Shown here: in pieces, positions 43,185-54,793 of the stretch | Layout: every line of letters begins with the position of its first letter | How positions within the stretch are numbered: position 1 is the first letter of the stretch | Source of the DNA: Aotearoamyces nothofagi | Taxonomy: Eukaryota > Ascomycota > Leotiomycetes > Leotiales > Tympanidaceae | DNA: 64,000 bases | Assembly: GCA_015345905.1 (NCBI GenBank) | Contig: JADDTR010000041.1 | Location: 1-64,000, forward strand | Direction of reading: 5' to 3' | The notes under the pieces: generated by a model | What the model saw: the letters and a program-made list of their open reading frames with translations, nothing else | Database searches by the model: none | Told to the model about the DNA's origin: nothing | Made by a program: the position numbers and the translations under genes

Positions 43185-43495
43185 GGGTATCGGTTATTAA
43201 CGTAGTCTGCAGAGTAGAGTGGGCTTTGGCATATGGTATCGACTCGGAGAGATGAGAAGTCGAAGACTTCTAGAAATTAAATGACGGGTTTGGATATTAT
43301 ATTCACAGGTGGCTCTTTGTCTACCTGTAGCAATGTCATTGTACAAGTACAAGACTCATTAGAACAAGTACTTGGAGCACACAAAGGATATTCAAAGCAC
43401 CGTGATAGCCAACAAAGGTATTCAGATGCTCTACCAGTCATAGGTAATTGATTTCTATACAGAAAATAAGCAATCTCATAACATACTATGTAGCT
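43185..43495. other. Short intergenic gap upstream of the amidoligase gene
   Basis: Only 311 nt separate the aminotransferase stop from the amidoligase start. It holds the promoter of the latter. No operator recognised. Confidence 0.4.
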
Positions 43496-45250
43496 TTATG
43501 CCTCAGGAGGAATGAGCTCATCAAACTTCTTGACAAAAGCCTTAATCTCATCAACTGCGCACTATTAGCCATACTCTCTGAATTACGAGAAACAGGTGAC
43601 TTACTAGTATTATAATGAACCATGCTGACCCTCACAACACCATCCTCACCATCTAGCCCAACTACCTCCTCGATCAAACGATTCGAATAAAATTTCCCCC
43701 ATCTAAATCCAAACTCACTCACAGCCTCTATCCTCTCAACAACCTCTCTACTCTTAACACGACCGACTAGAAAACTAATCGTCGGGACCCTCAACTTGGG
43801 ATCCGCCGTCGGCTCTCCGATAATCAGCACATCCTCCCTCCCCCTCAAATATCCCAACAGAACCTCCGCCAGTTTCTCCTCGTGCTTCTCGATCTGCTTC
43901 CATGCCTCTTCCGGCTCATCACCAAAATATTCCACCACGGCCGGGATGGATTGCGTTAATTCATAATTCGACGCTGCTAGACCTAATTTCTGCTCTACCG
44001 TTTCAGACGGGTTGAAAAAGTGTCCTAAGCTGAGCAAAGTGGCTGCCACTTCTCGGCGCACATAGAGCATCGATATATGCGGGCCATAGACTTTATACCA
44101 TGAGAAGGCATAGACATCAACTCCGAGATCCTTCACGTCTAGATGTCGATGAGGTGCATATGCGACGGCGTCGACGCAGAAAAGTGCGCCTGGGATGGTA
44201 TGGACGGTTTTGGCGAAGGTTTTGATGTCGTGGATTGTGCCGAGGATATTGCTTGCGTGGGTACATGTCACCAGTCTTGTCTTATCGGACAAAAGCTTTT
44301 TGAGGTCTTCTAGATGGAGTTTGGGGTTACATCTACCCCTTGGAATCCACCATTTAACGGTTAGGCTTTGTCGAGCGGCTAGAGCAACCCATGAAGCAAT
44401 GTTTGCTTCATGGTCAACTTGTGAGATGATGATCTCATCACCGGCTTTGAAATTCAGGGCGAACGATAGGTTGCGGAAGAGTTGTGTAGTAGATCCACCG
44501 AGAACTGTTTGCTGTTAGTATATGAACTTTAGTTGAGATCGCAATTAGACTAATGAGACCGCTATAAGTAAGAAGTAGCCCGAATCACATCGACTTTGAA
44601 CTATGGGACCGGGCGGGCGATGATAGAAGCCGTTACCAATATCGGATAGCATCTTGCATTTCTTCGCCAAGAGTCCAAAGCCATGGCCATAACAATTCAT
44701 TTCTTCCACCAACACCTCACAAATCCTCCTAGCTCATCTCCAATGCATGCCCAACCCATTGAATCGAATACAAGTAGGAATTATAAAGGACAAAGAAGGA
44801 AATCATCTGTCCACCTACCAATCTCGTCCCTGCCAGCATTAATATACTTCGCCGCAGCCTCATACCCGGCATTGTACCCCGCGGTCGACTTCTTCCCGAC
44901 CTCGTACGTCGCTCCTAACTGGACGTTATTGTTCGATAGATACTGCGTGATACTTTTATATCATCAGCTTGCTCAATTCATTCATCCACTTCCCATCCAT
45001 TCCGTCCTTCTCTCTCCATCCAATCCCCGTCATTCGATCCTCCTCTCTCCGCACTCCCATCTTCTTCCATCCCTCCCAAGCCCCACACCCCCTCCCCCAA
45101 AGAAAGCATCAAAAGGAGAAAAAAAGAGAAAACTCACGATCCAATCACCCCACCCAGCGTCTGACTCCCCCCAGCATTATCAAAAAACACCTGCTTCTGC
45201 TGCAGCCCCGGGAACTTCTCCCTCGTAGTCGCGATGTCGAATTTCGTCAT
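43496..45250 (-). CDS. PLP-dependent class-V aminotransferase (cysteine-desulfurase-like)
   Basis: Four exons. Exon 1 (45250) reads MTKFDIATTREKFPGLQ and QVFFDNAGGSQTLGG. Exon 2 encodes TQYLSNNNVQLGATYEVGK and GYEAAAKYINAGRDEI. The third and main exon starts near 44519 with VLGGSTTQLFRNLSFAL and includes EIIISQVDHEANIASW, VTCTHASNILGTI, the PLP-lysine region AFSWYKVYGPHISMLYV and GFRWGKFYSNRL. A small last exon ends VKKFDELIPPEA. The NAGGSQ start and GSTTQLF phosphate-binding loop define the fungal and bacterial cysteine-desulfurase-like group. No catalytic-Cys loop typical of NifS/IscS is visible, so it may be an epimerase, lyase or transaminase. It is followed on the same strand by the amidoligase. 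Confidence 0.85.
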
Positions 45251-46027
45251 TCTTAGTCAGATCCGGGTATCGATACAAGGGCTTCAATTGCTGTCAGATC
45301 CCCAAGCCAAATGCTTCCTTTCGATCCCGTTATGCAATCCTAAACCAATATCTCCAAAGACTTCTCCAATGCGGCAGATCTCTATCCCTCCGTCTAAAAG
45401 CACAAGTAACCCAATCCTTCAAAAGCGAATTATCAGAGACAGAGTATCCAAGTATCGTATCTAAAAGACAATATGTAGGGTAGTACAGTATAGCACAGTA
45501 TACACGCAAAGGCAAGGCAGACCGACCGACCGTCGTCGGATTTTTCCTGCCAAGTCCCTGCGCGGGCCGTTAATCGTCAGTTCGGTGGTCCGTTCTGGCG
45601 ATTAGCGAGTGCGAGTGCGGGCCACCGTCGGCCCATTTTTAACTGAGATTCTGCCCGACACAGCGATGGATCATAAATATGTTGCTGGGAAGTCACACGT
45701 GGAAGACTGCTCTCACAAAAGAACGAGATCAGCAAGCTGGGAGAGAACTATAACGAATAACCTTGAGTTTTACAAGTCAATATCATTAATGGCGACTTCT
45801 ATCCCCTCAAAAAGCATTAACAAATATGCTGTCAGCGCAAACCAACCCTGATGACCACTGCTAATATCTAGCAGCAGAGTTTCATGCATTAAATTTCCCT
45901 CCCGCTCCCATAACTTAAAAAAAGCCCAACGACAATGAGTTTTATGCCCTATCCCATGCAAAGCCAACCTCTATCCTGGGTCTGCTCTGTCTTACATCTT
46001 GCGTCTTCCTCTCTTCTCAATCAAAAT
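45251..46027. other. Intergenic
   Basis: Promoter of the aminotransferase gene and 3' flank of the kinase gene. No coding support. Confidence 0.45.
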
Positions 46028-47578
46028 CTAAAACTTTCCGGCGTCTAGCCCATATCTCGAGTTAAGCTCCAAAAAGCCATTCCCCTCAAGCAGGCTCGAG
46101 CTAGCTACATAGCTGAACCCCCCAAATGGATTACTCGCTGCATCGACGTTACTTGCACTCCACTGCCCCTTCTCACAAACAGGGCTGACTGCAAGATCGG
46201 TGAATTCGTTTGAGAAATTCTCCGCCAGTTCCGGATCCGTGATCAGTGGCCGGATGGGAGGCTCGACTTCTCTCCTTGCCAGAGCCTTCCAGTCAATCTT
46301 TCGGAAGAACCGATGCTTTTTGATGATGGTAAGATCTTTCGGCATGTTTCCTCCAAGTCGCTTGGCTGGGTCCTTGCGCAGAAGGCGAGTGAGTAGATCC
46401 TTAGCATCTGGGCCCAGGAAATATGGCATGACAAGCTTGCTCTTTACGATCTTCTCGAGGATTTTGGCATGGTTGTTCGCCTGGAAAGGTGGTGCACCAG
46501 TCAAGAGATCGAAAGAAAGTGCGCCGAGAGACCACCAATCGACAGGAAAGCTATACTTCTTGCCTTCAACCACTTCCGGCGCCATATATTCAACCGTACC
46601 GAGGATAGACTTGCAACTATCATTTTCGTCAACAGACACCTTTGATAGCCCAAAATCGGTGAGTAGTAGATGGCCTTCAGAATCCAAGAGGCAATTCTCG
46701 GGTTTTAGATCACGATAGACGACGCCTAGGTTGCGATGTAGATGCTCGAGCGCAAGTACCATCTCACTCATATAAAATGACGCTGTTTCTTCCGAGAACA
46801 TACGTTCCTGGGCTAGATGTGTGAATAACTCTCCACCTTGCGCGTACTCCAGGATCAGATATAGCTTCTCATGATCTTGAAATGCGTAATATAGCTTCAC
46901 TACGAAAGGGTGCCTATTGACACTCTCTAAGATAGCGCGTTCGGTCTTCGTCTGCTCGACCAGCTTCTTGTGAACAGTCAATGAAGCTTTCCTGAACTGC
47001 TTCTGTGCGTACAGTTTCCCGGTTTGCTGTTGCTTGACGAGTAAGACTGTACCGTAAGTGCCCTTTCCCAAACACCGGAGAGGTTCGAAATCTGCCGCAG
47101 TCATCTTCCGCGCGACATTATCCTGAAGCAATCCTCCTTCGACTGCGCCATAGAGCGGCTTGCTGACATCATGCGCCTCTGAACTAACAAAGTCGTCCTG
47201 TCCAAGGGGAACCTCGTAAGTAGTAGAGACACTCTCATCGTCACTTCCCTCGGACGTATTGGTGCCTGTGCTGCTCTGCGGATGGCTCCTCAATTGATTC
47301 ATCCGGTCAAAGGACTGATTGCGCGGGATACCATTCTCGAGGTTGAGCGTCTCGAGTTGCAACTTCAATTTGCTAATTCCACCGAGACCTGGCGACGAGC
47401 ACGAACGCAGCATCGGGCTGCTACTGGCGCTCACAACATCATTGAGTCTCGTATGCGGTGTATGATTGTAATGCGACGTGCTCGAGACACTGTAGTCCGA
47501 GTCTTCATCCCCCGATACAACTGGAGTATGAAAGCCTCGGACCGTAGTCACGGCGGGCAAAATGGACGAGTGCTTCAT
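46028..47578 (-). CDS. AGC-family Ser/Thr kinase, Psk1/S6K-like
   Basis: A single-exon gene of 516 residues. The N-terminal 170 residues are Ser/Thr-rich regulatory sequence. The kinase domain begins FEPLRCLGKGTYGTVLLV (Gly loop). It has the catalytic Lys in YAQKQF, hinge LILEYAQGG, catalytic loop VYRDLKPENCLL, DFG in LLLTDFGLS and APE in EYMAPEV. The activation loop SCKSILGTVEYMAP carries the PDK1-type site. The C-tail has the AGC NPFGGFSYVA hydrophobic motif (F-x-x-F-S-Y), the site phosphorylated by TORC-linked kinases in S6K and Psk1 proteins. Predicted role: growth and ribosome-biogenesis signalling downstream of TOR. A TOR-output coactivator gene (51858-53559) lies nearby. Confidence 0.9.
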   Translation of the reverse strand: MKHSSILPAVTTVRGFHTPVVSGDEDSDYSVSSTSHYNHTPHTRLNDVVSASSSPMLRSCSSPGLGGISKLKLQLETLNLENGIPRNQSFDRMNQLRSHPQSSTGTNTSEGSDDESVSTTYEVPLGQDDFVSSEAHDVSKPLYGAVEGGLLQDNVARKMTAADFEPLRCLGKGTYGTVLLVKQQQTGKLYAQKQFRKASLTVHKKLVEQTKTERAILESVNRHPFVVKLYYAFQDHEKLYLILEYAQGGELFTHLAQERMFSEETASFYMSEMVLALEHLHRNLGVVYRDLKPENCLLDSEGHLLLTDFGLSKVSVDENDSCKSILGTVEYMAPEVVEGKKYSFPVDWWSLGALSFDLLTGAPPFQANNHAKILEKIVKSKLVMPYFLGPDAKDLLTRLLRKDPAKRLGGNMPKDLTIIKKHRFFRKIDWKALARREVEPPIRPLITDPELAENFSNEFTDLAVSPVCEKGQWSASNVDAASNPFGGFSYVASSSLLEGNGFLELNSRYGLDAGKF

Positions 47579-48512
47579 GGTGCGCGGCGTCTCCGCTCGG
47601 CATCTACTCTGTTCTGGGAACGGTAAATTCGGTGCAGTTTGTCGTGAGCCAACGTGCGCATTGGGTTCCTGGTTAGGAAATTAGAGGTTTCGTAGGCTTC
47701 GAGATGCATTTGCTGTGGCTGCTGGTGTCGTGGGTTCGATGTTCACCGGTGGTGTAGAGAAGGAAGAAGAGGAAGGAGTCGCGGAAGAAATTATTATTAT
47801 TTGGCGCGAACCGGGCTGCACTGCACAGCGTCGTATTGCACGTAAGTAGCCGTCATCACCATGTCAGCAAGCGGCCTCGTGCATGAAGGTAGAAACAGGT
47901 TCAATTGTTTCCGGCCGGCAGTCTCAATCCCTAGTCTTTGTGAAGTATATACCAAGTCTCGTCTGCCCGACAATAAGAATTTTCTCCATTGTGCAATCCC
48001 TTCTGAATGCAACAGCGCTTGAAAGCAGCATTTCCGGGGGAGCGCCCACTTTTGCGGCAATTAGCCACAACCGAACCTCCCTTCAAAGGCCGCTCGCTCG
48101 CTGGCTGCTCTTTTCCACCGACGCGTTCTGGATTTCCAAGCTGTCCTTGGCTTTGCACGTATTGCACAACGGCCTCTCGTCTCCGGCATGAACTGGACCA
48201 CGCACAAGTCACAGGCCGCACTGAGGTCTACACCACGGGAAATTACATATCACTGGCGCACGATTTGTTCCAAATATGAGACAAAATCTATCTACACTTA
48301 GTAGTGTGAGACTCTAATTCTCGTCTCGTGAGTCTAATCACCCCACAGTTTCTCGGCCAAAGTCACGGCACCTCATATCTGCGGCCGAAAAGAAAGGCTG
48401 TCGATGGCACCGGCCCACCAAGGCCCAGTGCGAAATCGTCTTTGACGCCGAATCCCAAATTTCCTAACACCAGGTCCATCCCAATCCCAATCCTAATCAA
48501 ATACCAATTAAA
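47579..48512. other. Long 5' flank of the kinase gene
   Basis: 934 nt between the kinase start and the 3' end of the b561 gene; likely a long 5' leader plus promoter. ORFs here lack similarity. Confidence 0.45.
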
Positions 48513-49952
48513 TCACGAGTTCAAAGTCGATGGCCGTTCCATAATCCCAGTGTTTGAAGTTTCCCTCCCCACCAAATCTCCATTCTTCTCTCCAGCTGGC
48601 TTCTTCTTCGGCTTGGACCGTTTAAGGATCACCACAAAGACATAAGCCAGAGAGATAACACCGGCAACAACGCCATAAGCAATTTCCCCTTTTGTGGTAT
48701 TGGCAGCTAGCTTAAGACCAAGACCGCCATTGATAATTCCCAACCCGACGAGGATCCGTCCATACCAGATGTGCAGATGGCCAAAATAAGAGCGTTGGCC
48801 GATCTGTTTGTATTGTTTGTGGTGTAAAAGGCCGAGGAAGGGCTGGATGAGGAAGAGGGCAATGATGACCGTACCAAAGATTGTATGAGCGTTATTGTAG
48901 ACCTAGAGTTATGTTAGGTTTGATTTGTGGTAAGGGGGTTGATTTAAGTTAAAAAAGAATGGATGACTTACATTAGAAGTCAGCTGTGCCAATTTGATAC
49001 CAATGCCAAACCCAGCAATAAGAGCGAATAGACTAATGACTTGAATCGCAGCATGGAGCCAAACTCCACCAAAAAGACGCATTATAATAGCGCCAACAGG
49101 TAAGATAACTACTACGAAGGCAGACAGGATAATTCCGTGTGCTTCTTGGAATCTAGTGATCTTGTTGCTATCTCCACTGCTAGAAGAGCTAGAAGATGAT
49201 CCAGAAGATGAATTTGTCTCTGCAGAACCGGCTGCCGACTTCGTCGCAGAAGCACTACTACCAGAGCCCGCCGCCGTCGAGTCTCCAGATGTTGACGTGG
49301 CATCAGTCGCAAAAGGATTGGCATCAGATGCAGCCACAGCCTGGGTGAGGTCAAAGGTAAACTGGTCATGGCCATCATGTACACTTATCCCCGCCGACTG
49401 GCTAGTAGAATCCAGCGCATCTCCAGACTTCCAACTAGCAATCCAATTCGAGCTACTCGAAGTCGTGTCAAGAAGGCCCGACGCAGCTGTATATCTCACA
49501 TTTCCTGTCATTGTCCCATCCGCAATCCCCGAACCCTCTAGCAGCGTCACTGATGCGCTAGAGTTGAGTTCTGGCTCAACATGACCGACACCTGAGCGCG
49601 GCGAGATGGTTACATTTCCAGTGCCATCTGCGTATAGGACAAAGATCGTTGCGCCAGCCATTTGCTCGCCAATCCCAAGAGCGACATATTGGTATGTAGA
49701 GGGAGCTTTGATTTGGAAGAAGACATCGCCGCCGCTGGAGGAAGTGGATGGGATGGAGACACCGTAGGAGATACTTGATGCAGAGCTGGGCGAGTAAGTC
49801 GCGATTGAAGAATAAACAGTTGGGACTGGGAAGCAGTGTCAGTGTACTTCCAAAGAGTGTAATTCCAGAGATTTGTAGATAGTAATTGAACTCGTAAGGT
49901 ATAACATACTGCACAGGGCCGCAAGGCTGAAGGTATTAACAAAGAACCTCAT
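48513..49952 (-). CDS. DOMON (CDH-type cytochrome) plus cytochrome b561 membrane redox protein
   Basis: Three exons. Signal peptide MRFFVNTFSLAALC at 49952. The DOMON / cellobiose-dehydrogenase-like cytochrome domain follows: DVFFQIKAPSTYQYVALGIG, ATIFVLYADGTGNVTISPR, with a candidate haem Met and His in GEQMAGA and GVGHVEPEL. A Ser-rich linker of about 60 residues comes next. The b561-type membrane unit has AHGIILSAFVVVILPVGAII, WLHAAIQVISLFALIAGFG, VYNNAHTIFGTVIIALFLIQ, HLHIWYGRILVGLGIINGG and a final span before a KRSKPKKK tail. Paired His residues in the helices suit transmembrane haem ligation. Role: electron transfer from cytosol or ascorbate-like donor to extracellular acceptors (metal reduction), inferred from family. 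Confidence 0.85.
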
Positions 49953-51857
49953 TGTCGACTGTGTGGGTATGAATTGTATTGTTCAAGCCAAGTTATGACC
50001 TGGCAAGGACAATATATCAATTGGTAAATGATTTTGGGAAGGAAGAGGTTCGCGCTCGCTGATGCTGACAGAGAGGGCCTGTTATATCAATCATTCAATC
50101 ATTCATATATCCCGCAGAAGCAGGCCCTTGCCTATCAGGAGCACAAGCGGGCGCCACGACCGTGGGCATCCAGGAGTCCAATCCATCCAATCCATCCCGA
50201 GAGGATACAAATCACTCAGCAACGCTGGATTCAGAGCGTTTTCTTGGCTGGCAGGAGTAGTGGCTTGTCGTCGTGGATGAAATATGTCCGTCGGGCCAGG
50301 GTGGCCGCCAGCTGGCCGAACCTTGGGGTCGCTGCACCCGGCACCAGCTGGGCTAATCATTTTCATATGCCGCGCGCACATCCCCATGGTCTCCGAGTCA
50401 AGATGGCTGAGTCCCCCGTGAACGAGAGAGATCCTCATCTAACACAGGAATGGATGCTCGCATTTGCGCGTCAGGTACTTTCCGCTGCCTGTCTCAACGG
50501 CTCTTCTCAGCACTACAACTGCAAGCATCCCGAGCCCCAGTATGAGGAGATCTCAGGATTGAAGATGGATAAATCAACCCGTCTTCCCGTCTTGCCGGCG
50601 ACGTCAGATCCAGGCAAGACATGTCTAGATGTTAATTGTACGATCGCCCGTCCTTCTAGACTTCGAGGTGGTTCAGGACTCCAAATCGTCCAGTCCCCCT
50701 CGCTGTCCGTAATGCGCTATGCCACAGATTCGGGCTCTATTTTATCCGGGGCAGCGTAGAGCCGACGCAGAGATCTAGCGAATCAGCACGCAGCCTTTTG
50801 TCATGGCCATTCCAGCACCACCGCGCCATGGGCGATAAACCTTATTGCTGCCTTACTGCTCTTAATGTAAGGTTGGCGTGCCTCACCTGGCTCAATGAGG
50901 GTTGCAGCTTGCTCCCGAAGCCCATCATTGCCAGATTGCTCTTTATTGGCGACATACCTTACCTGGCATTGCATTATCTTGATGCGAGGAACGGGGCAGT
51001 GCTCCGGTGGGTGATGTGCTCAATGCCCGTTGCAAACGTTCCATATCGTGTCAAGACTTCTGCATCTTGTCTTCGTACTCGGTCGGGATAGCAATAGCGT
51101 CTCTGCCGTCTCGACGCTACGCCCTTGGCATGTGAAACGTCGGCTTCGTATCGTCAGCGCCTGGGTCGTCGACGTTTCTCGTCTTGGCGGCAGCATGCAA
51201 GCAAAGCTCGGCCTATGAAGTTGCACGGAACCTGAATATGTCTACGCGTTCCTGCCAGCCGGGAGCACTGGCAATCCCCCTGGGGAGCTGTCAGAGCTAG
51301 TGGAGGCTGTGCTACAGGTTAGATCATTGGGGCCGTGTTAATGCGCACGATGCTAAACACTCAGTCTGAGAGTATCAAATCAAGATAATAGACTCGACAT
51401 TATTGGTAAATTCTCAGATTCCTCCATCTATACTCCGTACTATACTTCTAACAGACTCGATTCACATCCCCCATCCCAAAAACATCTGCGAAATTTCCTC
51501 ATACCAAGGTAAGAAAAGCAAAGCCACACTTTTGCATCAAAGCCCCCAGATAATACAATTCGATATCCGATTTCTGCTTCTGAAGTTCAGGCAAACTCGA
51601 CCAGTAGGGAATTCGTCTATTCTTTCAAACAAGCATGCACTTTTATCTAATCGTTGAAGTCCAACACCAAAGAAATAAAACAAGAATGGAAATTCTGAGG
51701 CCAGGGATGACAAGTCGACACTGTCGACTGGTCATGCCGTCCATCAGGCGTATTTAGACATTAGTCATAGCGGTGCGTCTGCGTCGTAATCCACCTCGAT
51801 CAATCAGCAACGTGTATCCATACAGGAACACGTATATGAAAATGCGAGTTTTGCCCC
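49953..51857. other. Intergenic, no supported gene
   Basis: 1.9 kb between the b561 gene start and the 3' end of the IFH1-like gene. A 243-codon plus-strand frame (50028-50759) has no family features and is not called. CCATCCAATCCATCC-like repeats near 50181-50198. Confidence 0.5.
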
Positions 51858-53559
51858 TCAAACTATACTTCGACTCCTCTTGCGTGTGTGCTGATCACCA
51901 GAAAACTTGCGTTTGTTTTGCGCTGCCTCCATAGACGGGCTCTTCATGAGCTCTGTCCTGGCTATCTTTGACTTTCTCAATGGTGTCACAGGAGCGTTCG
52001 CAGCTGTGAGTCTGCCAGTTTTGATACCCCGCAGCGTTCCTTGGCGGTATGGACCGGAGAAGGCTAGAGAATCTTGGGAAGCTGCATTGCGGCTTAGCAG
52101 TTGATGACGCGTTTGATTTCGGCGAAACGCTCCGACCACACCAGAGTCAAAATGATTCAGTAGAGGATGAACTTGATCTTCACTTGAAGCTGTAGTCGGT
52201 CGCACAGGAGTTGATGAGGGTACACCTTCTGTTTGCTCAGCACTGCTGTCTTCGGGCTCGAACGCATTATCGTCATCAGAAGTATCATCGCCAAAGTCGA
52301 TAAGGTCACCAATATTCCATATATCATCGTCAGCGTCATCTTCGTCAAATGAAGAGTGACTGTCCTGCGATATAGCACCACTACTATCGATGTTTACGAA
52401 AGGATAAAAGGCTTCCGGAGGCCCAAGAGCATGACCACCTAGAAAGTCATCCATAGGAGTGTACATAGCACTCATCATGACGTTGCCTGAGTTGCTAATC
52501 ATGGGAGACATCTGGTCTATTCCGGATATAACGTGGTTGTTGCTTTCGATAAATCTGCCTTGGACTGGCCTGTTGGAAGCGATGGTATGTCGGCGATTAA
52601 CCTTTGCTTTGAACATTATAAGCTTCTTTCCGTTGTTATCCAGAACTAGAAAGGGCTTGCTAGTAGCATCAGCTACCCACGAGCCTAGCGCGGGACCGCT
52701 TCGCGGCGCTTTTCGATAGGGGTTGCGTCGGATGATGGAAATATCTTCCGAGGCCGATGAGTCTGTAGATGATCGTCGAAGGACAGAGCGGAGAGGAATA
52801 TGTCTCCCCCCTTTTGCCGCCTCGGGTAGATCCTCTTCTGTAGTCTCACCTTCGTCGGCTATGTAGATATTAGCATTGCTGTAAACTGTTCTTCACATGT
52901 TACCTACTGTCATATCCGCTTGAACTGCATGAGTCTTCGCTTCCATTGTCCGCTTCAATATTCTCGGGGATTTCCACTTCATCGCCTCTGAAATCCCAAT
53001 AAGAGCCATCATCACTAGGAGGATCATCGTTGTCATTGTTTCGATCATTCTCGATAGTCCGACGAAACGTAGGGTCGAGACTGTTTTGATCAAGAAAGAT
53101 ATCTGGGAAAATATTGTCTTCGGCATCAGATGCAGCCGTGTCGCTATCTGATGACAAATCAAAGCGAACTCTGCGCTCAGTATCATCTTCAGATACAGCC
53201 CATGCAGTCGAATCATAATATCCTTCCGTGGTCCGCGCCATCTGTTCATCAAAGAAGGGGACGTTTCCCAAGAATGTTTGATCGTCTTCAAGGTCAAAGC
53301 CACCCCAGCTGCTTTGATCATCCTCATGGTCTGGCCGAGGAGTGGCATCATCTTCGTCTTCATCATCATCTTCTTCAGATGCAATGATTGCTTCCTCCTC
53401 GGCCTCCTCTACGTCTGGCTCATCCTCTTCAGAGTCAGTGATGAAATCCACGCCCTCGTAGTCATCATCATCATCCGTGGTGTCATTGGCACGAGATTTC
53501 TTGGGTGATTTTTTCGGTACCACAGGAGTGGTGGGTATATGGCGGAGGTTGCGAGACAT
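51858..53559 (-). CDS. IFH1/CRF1-family coactivator-like nuclear protein
   Basis: Two exons, with an intron at about 52909-52863. Start MSRNLRHIPTTPVVPKKSPK at 53559. The first 220 residues are extremely acidic (runs of D/E), with WGGFDLEDDQTFLGNVPFFD. After the intron comes GRHIPLRSVLRRSS, then LGSWVADATSKPFLVLDNNG and KKLIMFKAK, the signature of the CRF1/IFH1 domain (PF10380), followed by FYPFVNIDSSG. The C-terminus is basic (KRKFSGDQHTRKRSRSIV), a likely nuclear signal. In yeast Ifh1 and Crf1 bind the forkhead factor Fhl1 and control ribosomal-protein genes under TOR. Mould members are presumed to do the same. The donor was placed at GTAGGT because that join keeps the frame. Confidence 0.8.
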
Positions 53560-54355
53560 TCTAACGTCTATCTGATAATTCTCGTGTACAGGATGTTATA
53601 GAACTGCAATGAATTAAGTAGCGGTGTGTCCGCGTTGCACAGTAGAGACTATGTGTTAATTCCGCTTATCACTAGTGTAAACAGTCGCAATCTGTATTAT
53701 GTTGGTAGTACTACTCGAATTGGGCAAATTGTTTGTCGAGGTCGTTTATGGAGGACTCGATGTAGCGGGGTATCGAGGTGTGGTATCGGGGAGGGCGCTC
53801 GGGGATAGAGCAGCACACTCAGCAAGGTGGAGGAATACTCGGTCGGTTGTGTACGTTGGTGGCAGGCCTTCTGTTGCAAGCCGATCTGGCTTTAGACAAT
53901 GAAAGTCTATTACTTCTTCGAGGTCGAATTGAGTTGAAAGTCTCGTTGGCTGAAGGACTACGGGCACGCTCCGCTCGAGCATGCCCGCAGTGGGCGTTCA
54001 CAGCTCAGCGACAGCCGGCGGCATGATTCTCGACGAAGGGTAGGGTGTTGAAAGGGTTTTCCTGTAGTATGCGAGGGCGACTTCGTTGTCTTCTGGGTAG
54101 ATTGGTGATGTTGAGGAGGGGAAGGAGAGGGAAGAAGGCCATCAGGAAACTTTAGCGCAGTGGATATAAAATTGTGCGCTTAAAGTTACAGTGGAGCCCC
54201 GAGGACAAAAGCGCCCGCATTCTATCGCTCGATCAGCCGGCATTCTGAGCTGATTGGGCCATCTGGGTCTACACCGCCAAACCTTCACCCATCAGGCTGG
54301 ACGGGACGACTCTTGCCCAGCGACGTGGGTCACGGCCACGGCGAGCACGCATCAC

Positions 54356-54380
54356 GATGTCACGATGTCACGATGTCACG
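54356..54380. repeat. 9-nt tandem repeat TCACGATGT
   Basis: Three consecutive copies in the long divergent intergenic region. Confidence 0.8.
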
Positions 54381-54763
54381 TTTCCATTTTAATTAACTGC
54401 GTCGAGCGGGCGTATATGACACACAAGGGCGGCAGCATCAGAGCTAGACAGCGATGCCCTTCTTCAGGCGTATTGTGCTATGTATGCACCGTACTGTATG
54501 TACTGTATGTATTGTATGTATTGTATGTACATTCCACGCAAGGAAAAAGGAGGCAAGTTCTTCTCGTTCGCCCCAGTCGGGGAATGAAAATGCTGAGCTC
54601 CGTGCACTGTAGCCGCAAACAATTGCCCGTGGCGCCTCATCGTGACACGACACGGCATGCTGGGCGGCAGAGGGCAGGCCACTGCTCGGCAGCAATCGCT
54701 CTGCTGTGTAGGCAAGGTGGTAGTGAGCGAGTGAGCGAGTGCATCCTGGATTACTCGATTAGT

Positions 54764-54793
54764 TACTCGATTACTCGATTACTCGATTACTCG
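54764..54793. repeat. 8-nt tandem repeat GATTACTC
   Basis: About four uninterrupted copies, preceded by a degenerate copy with GATTAGTTACTC. Confidence 0.8.

Noticed and set aside
44683-45228. A 181-codon plus-strand frame opposite the aminotransferase exons
   Set aside because: Antisense shadow over the introns and early exons of the class-V aminotransferase.
50028-50759. A 243-codon plus-strand frame in the gap after the b561 gene
   Set aside because: No domain, no membrane or signal features, unbiased amino-acid composition and no intron signals; it looks like a chance frame in GC-richer intergenic DNA.
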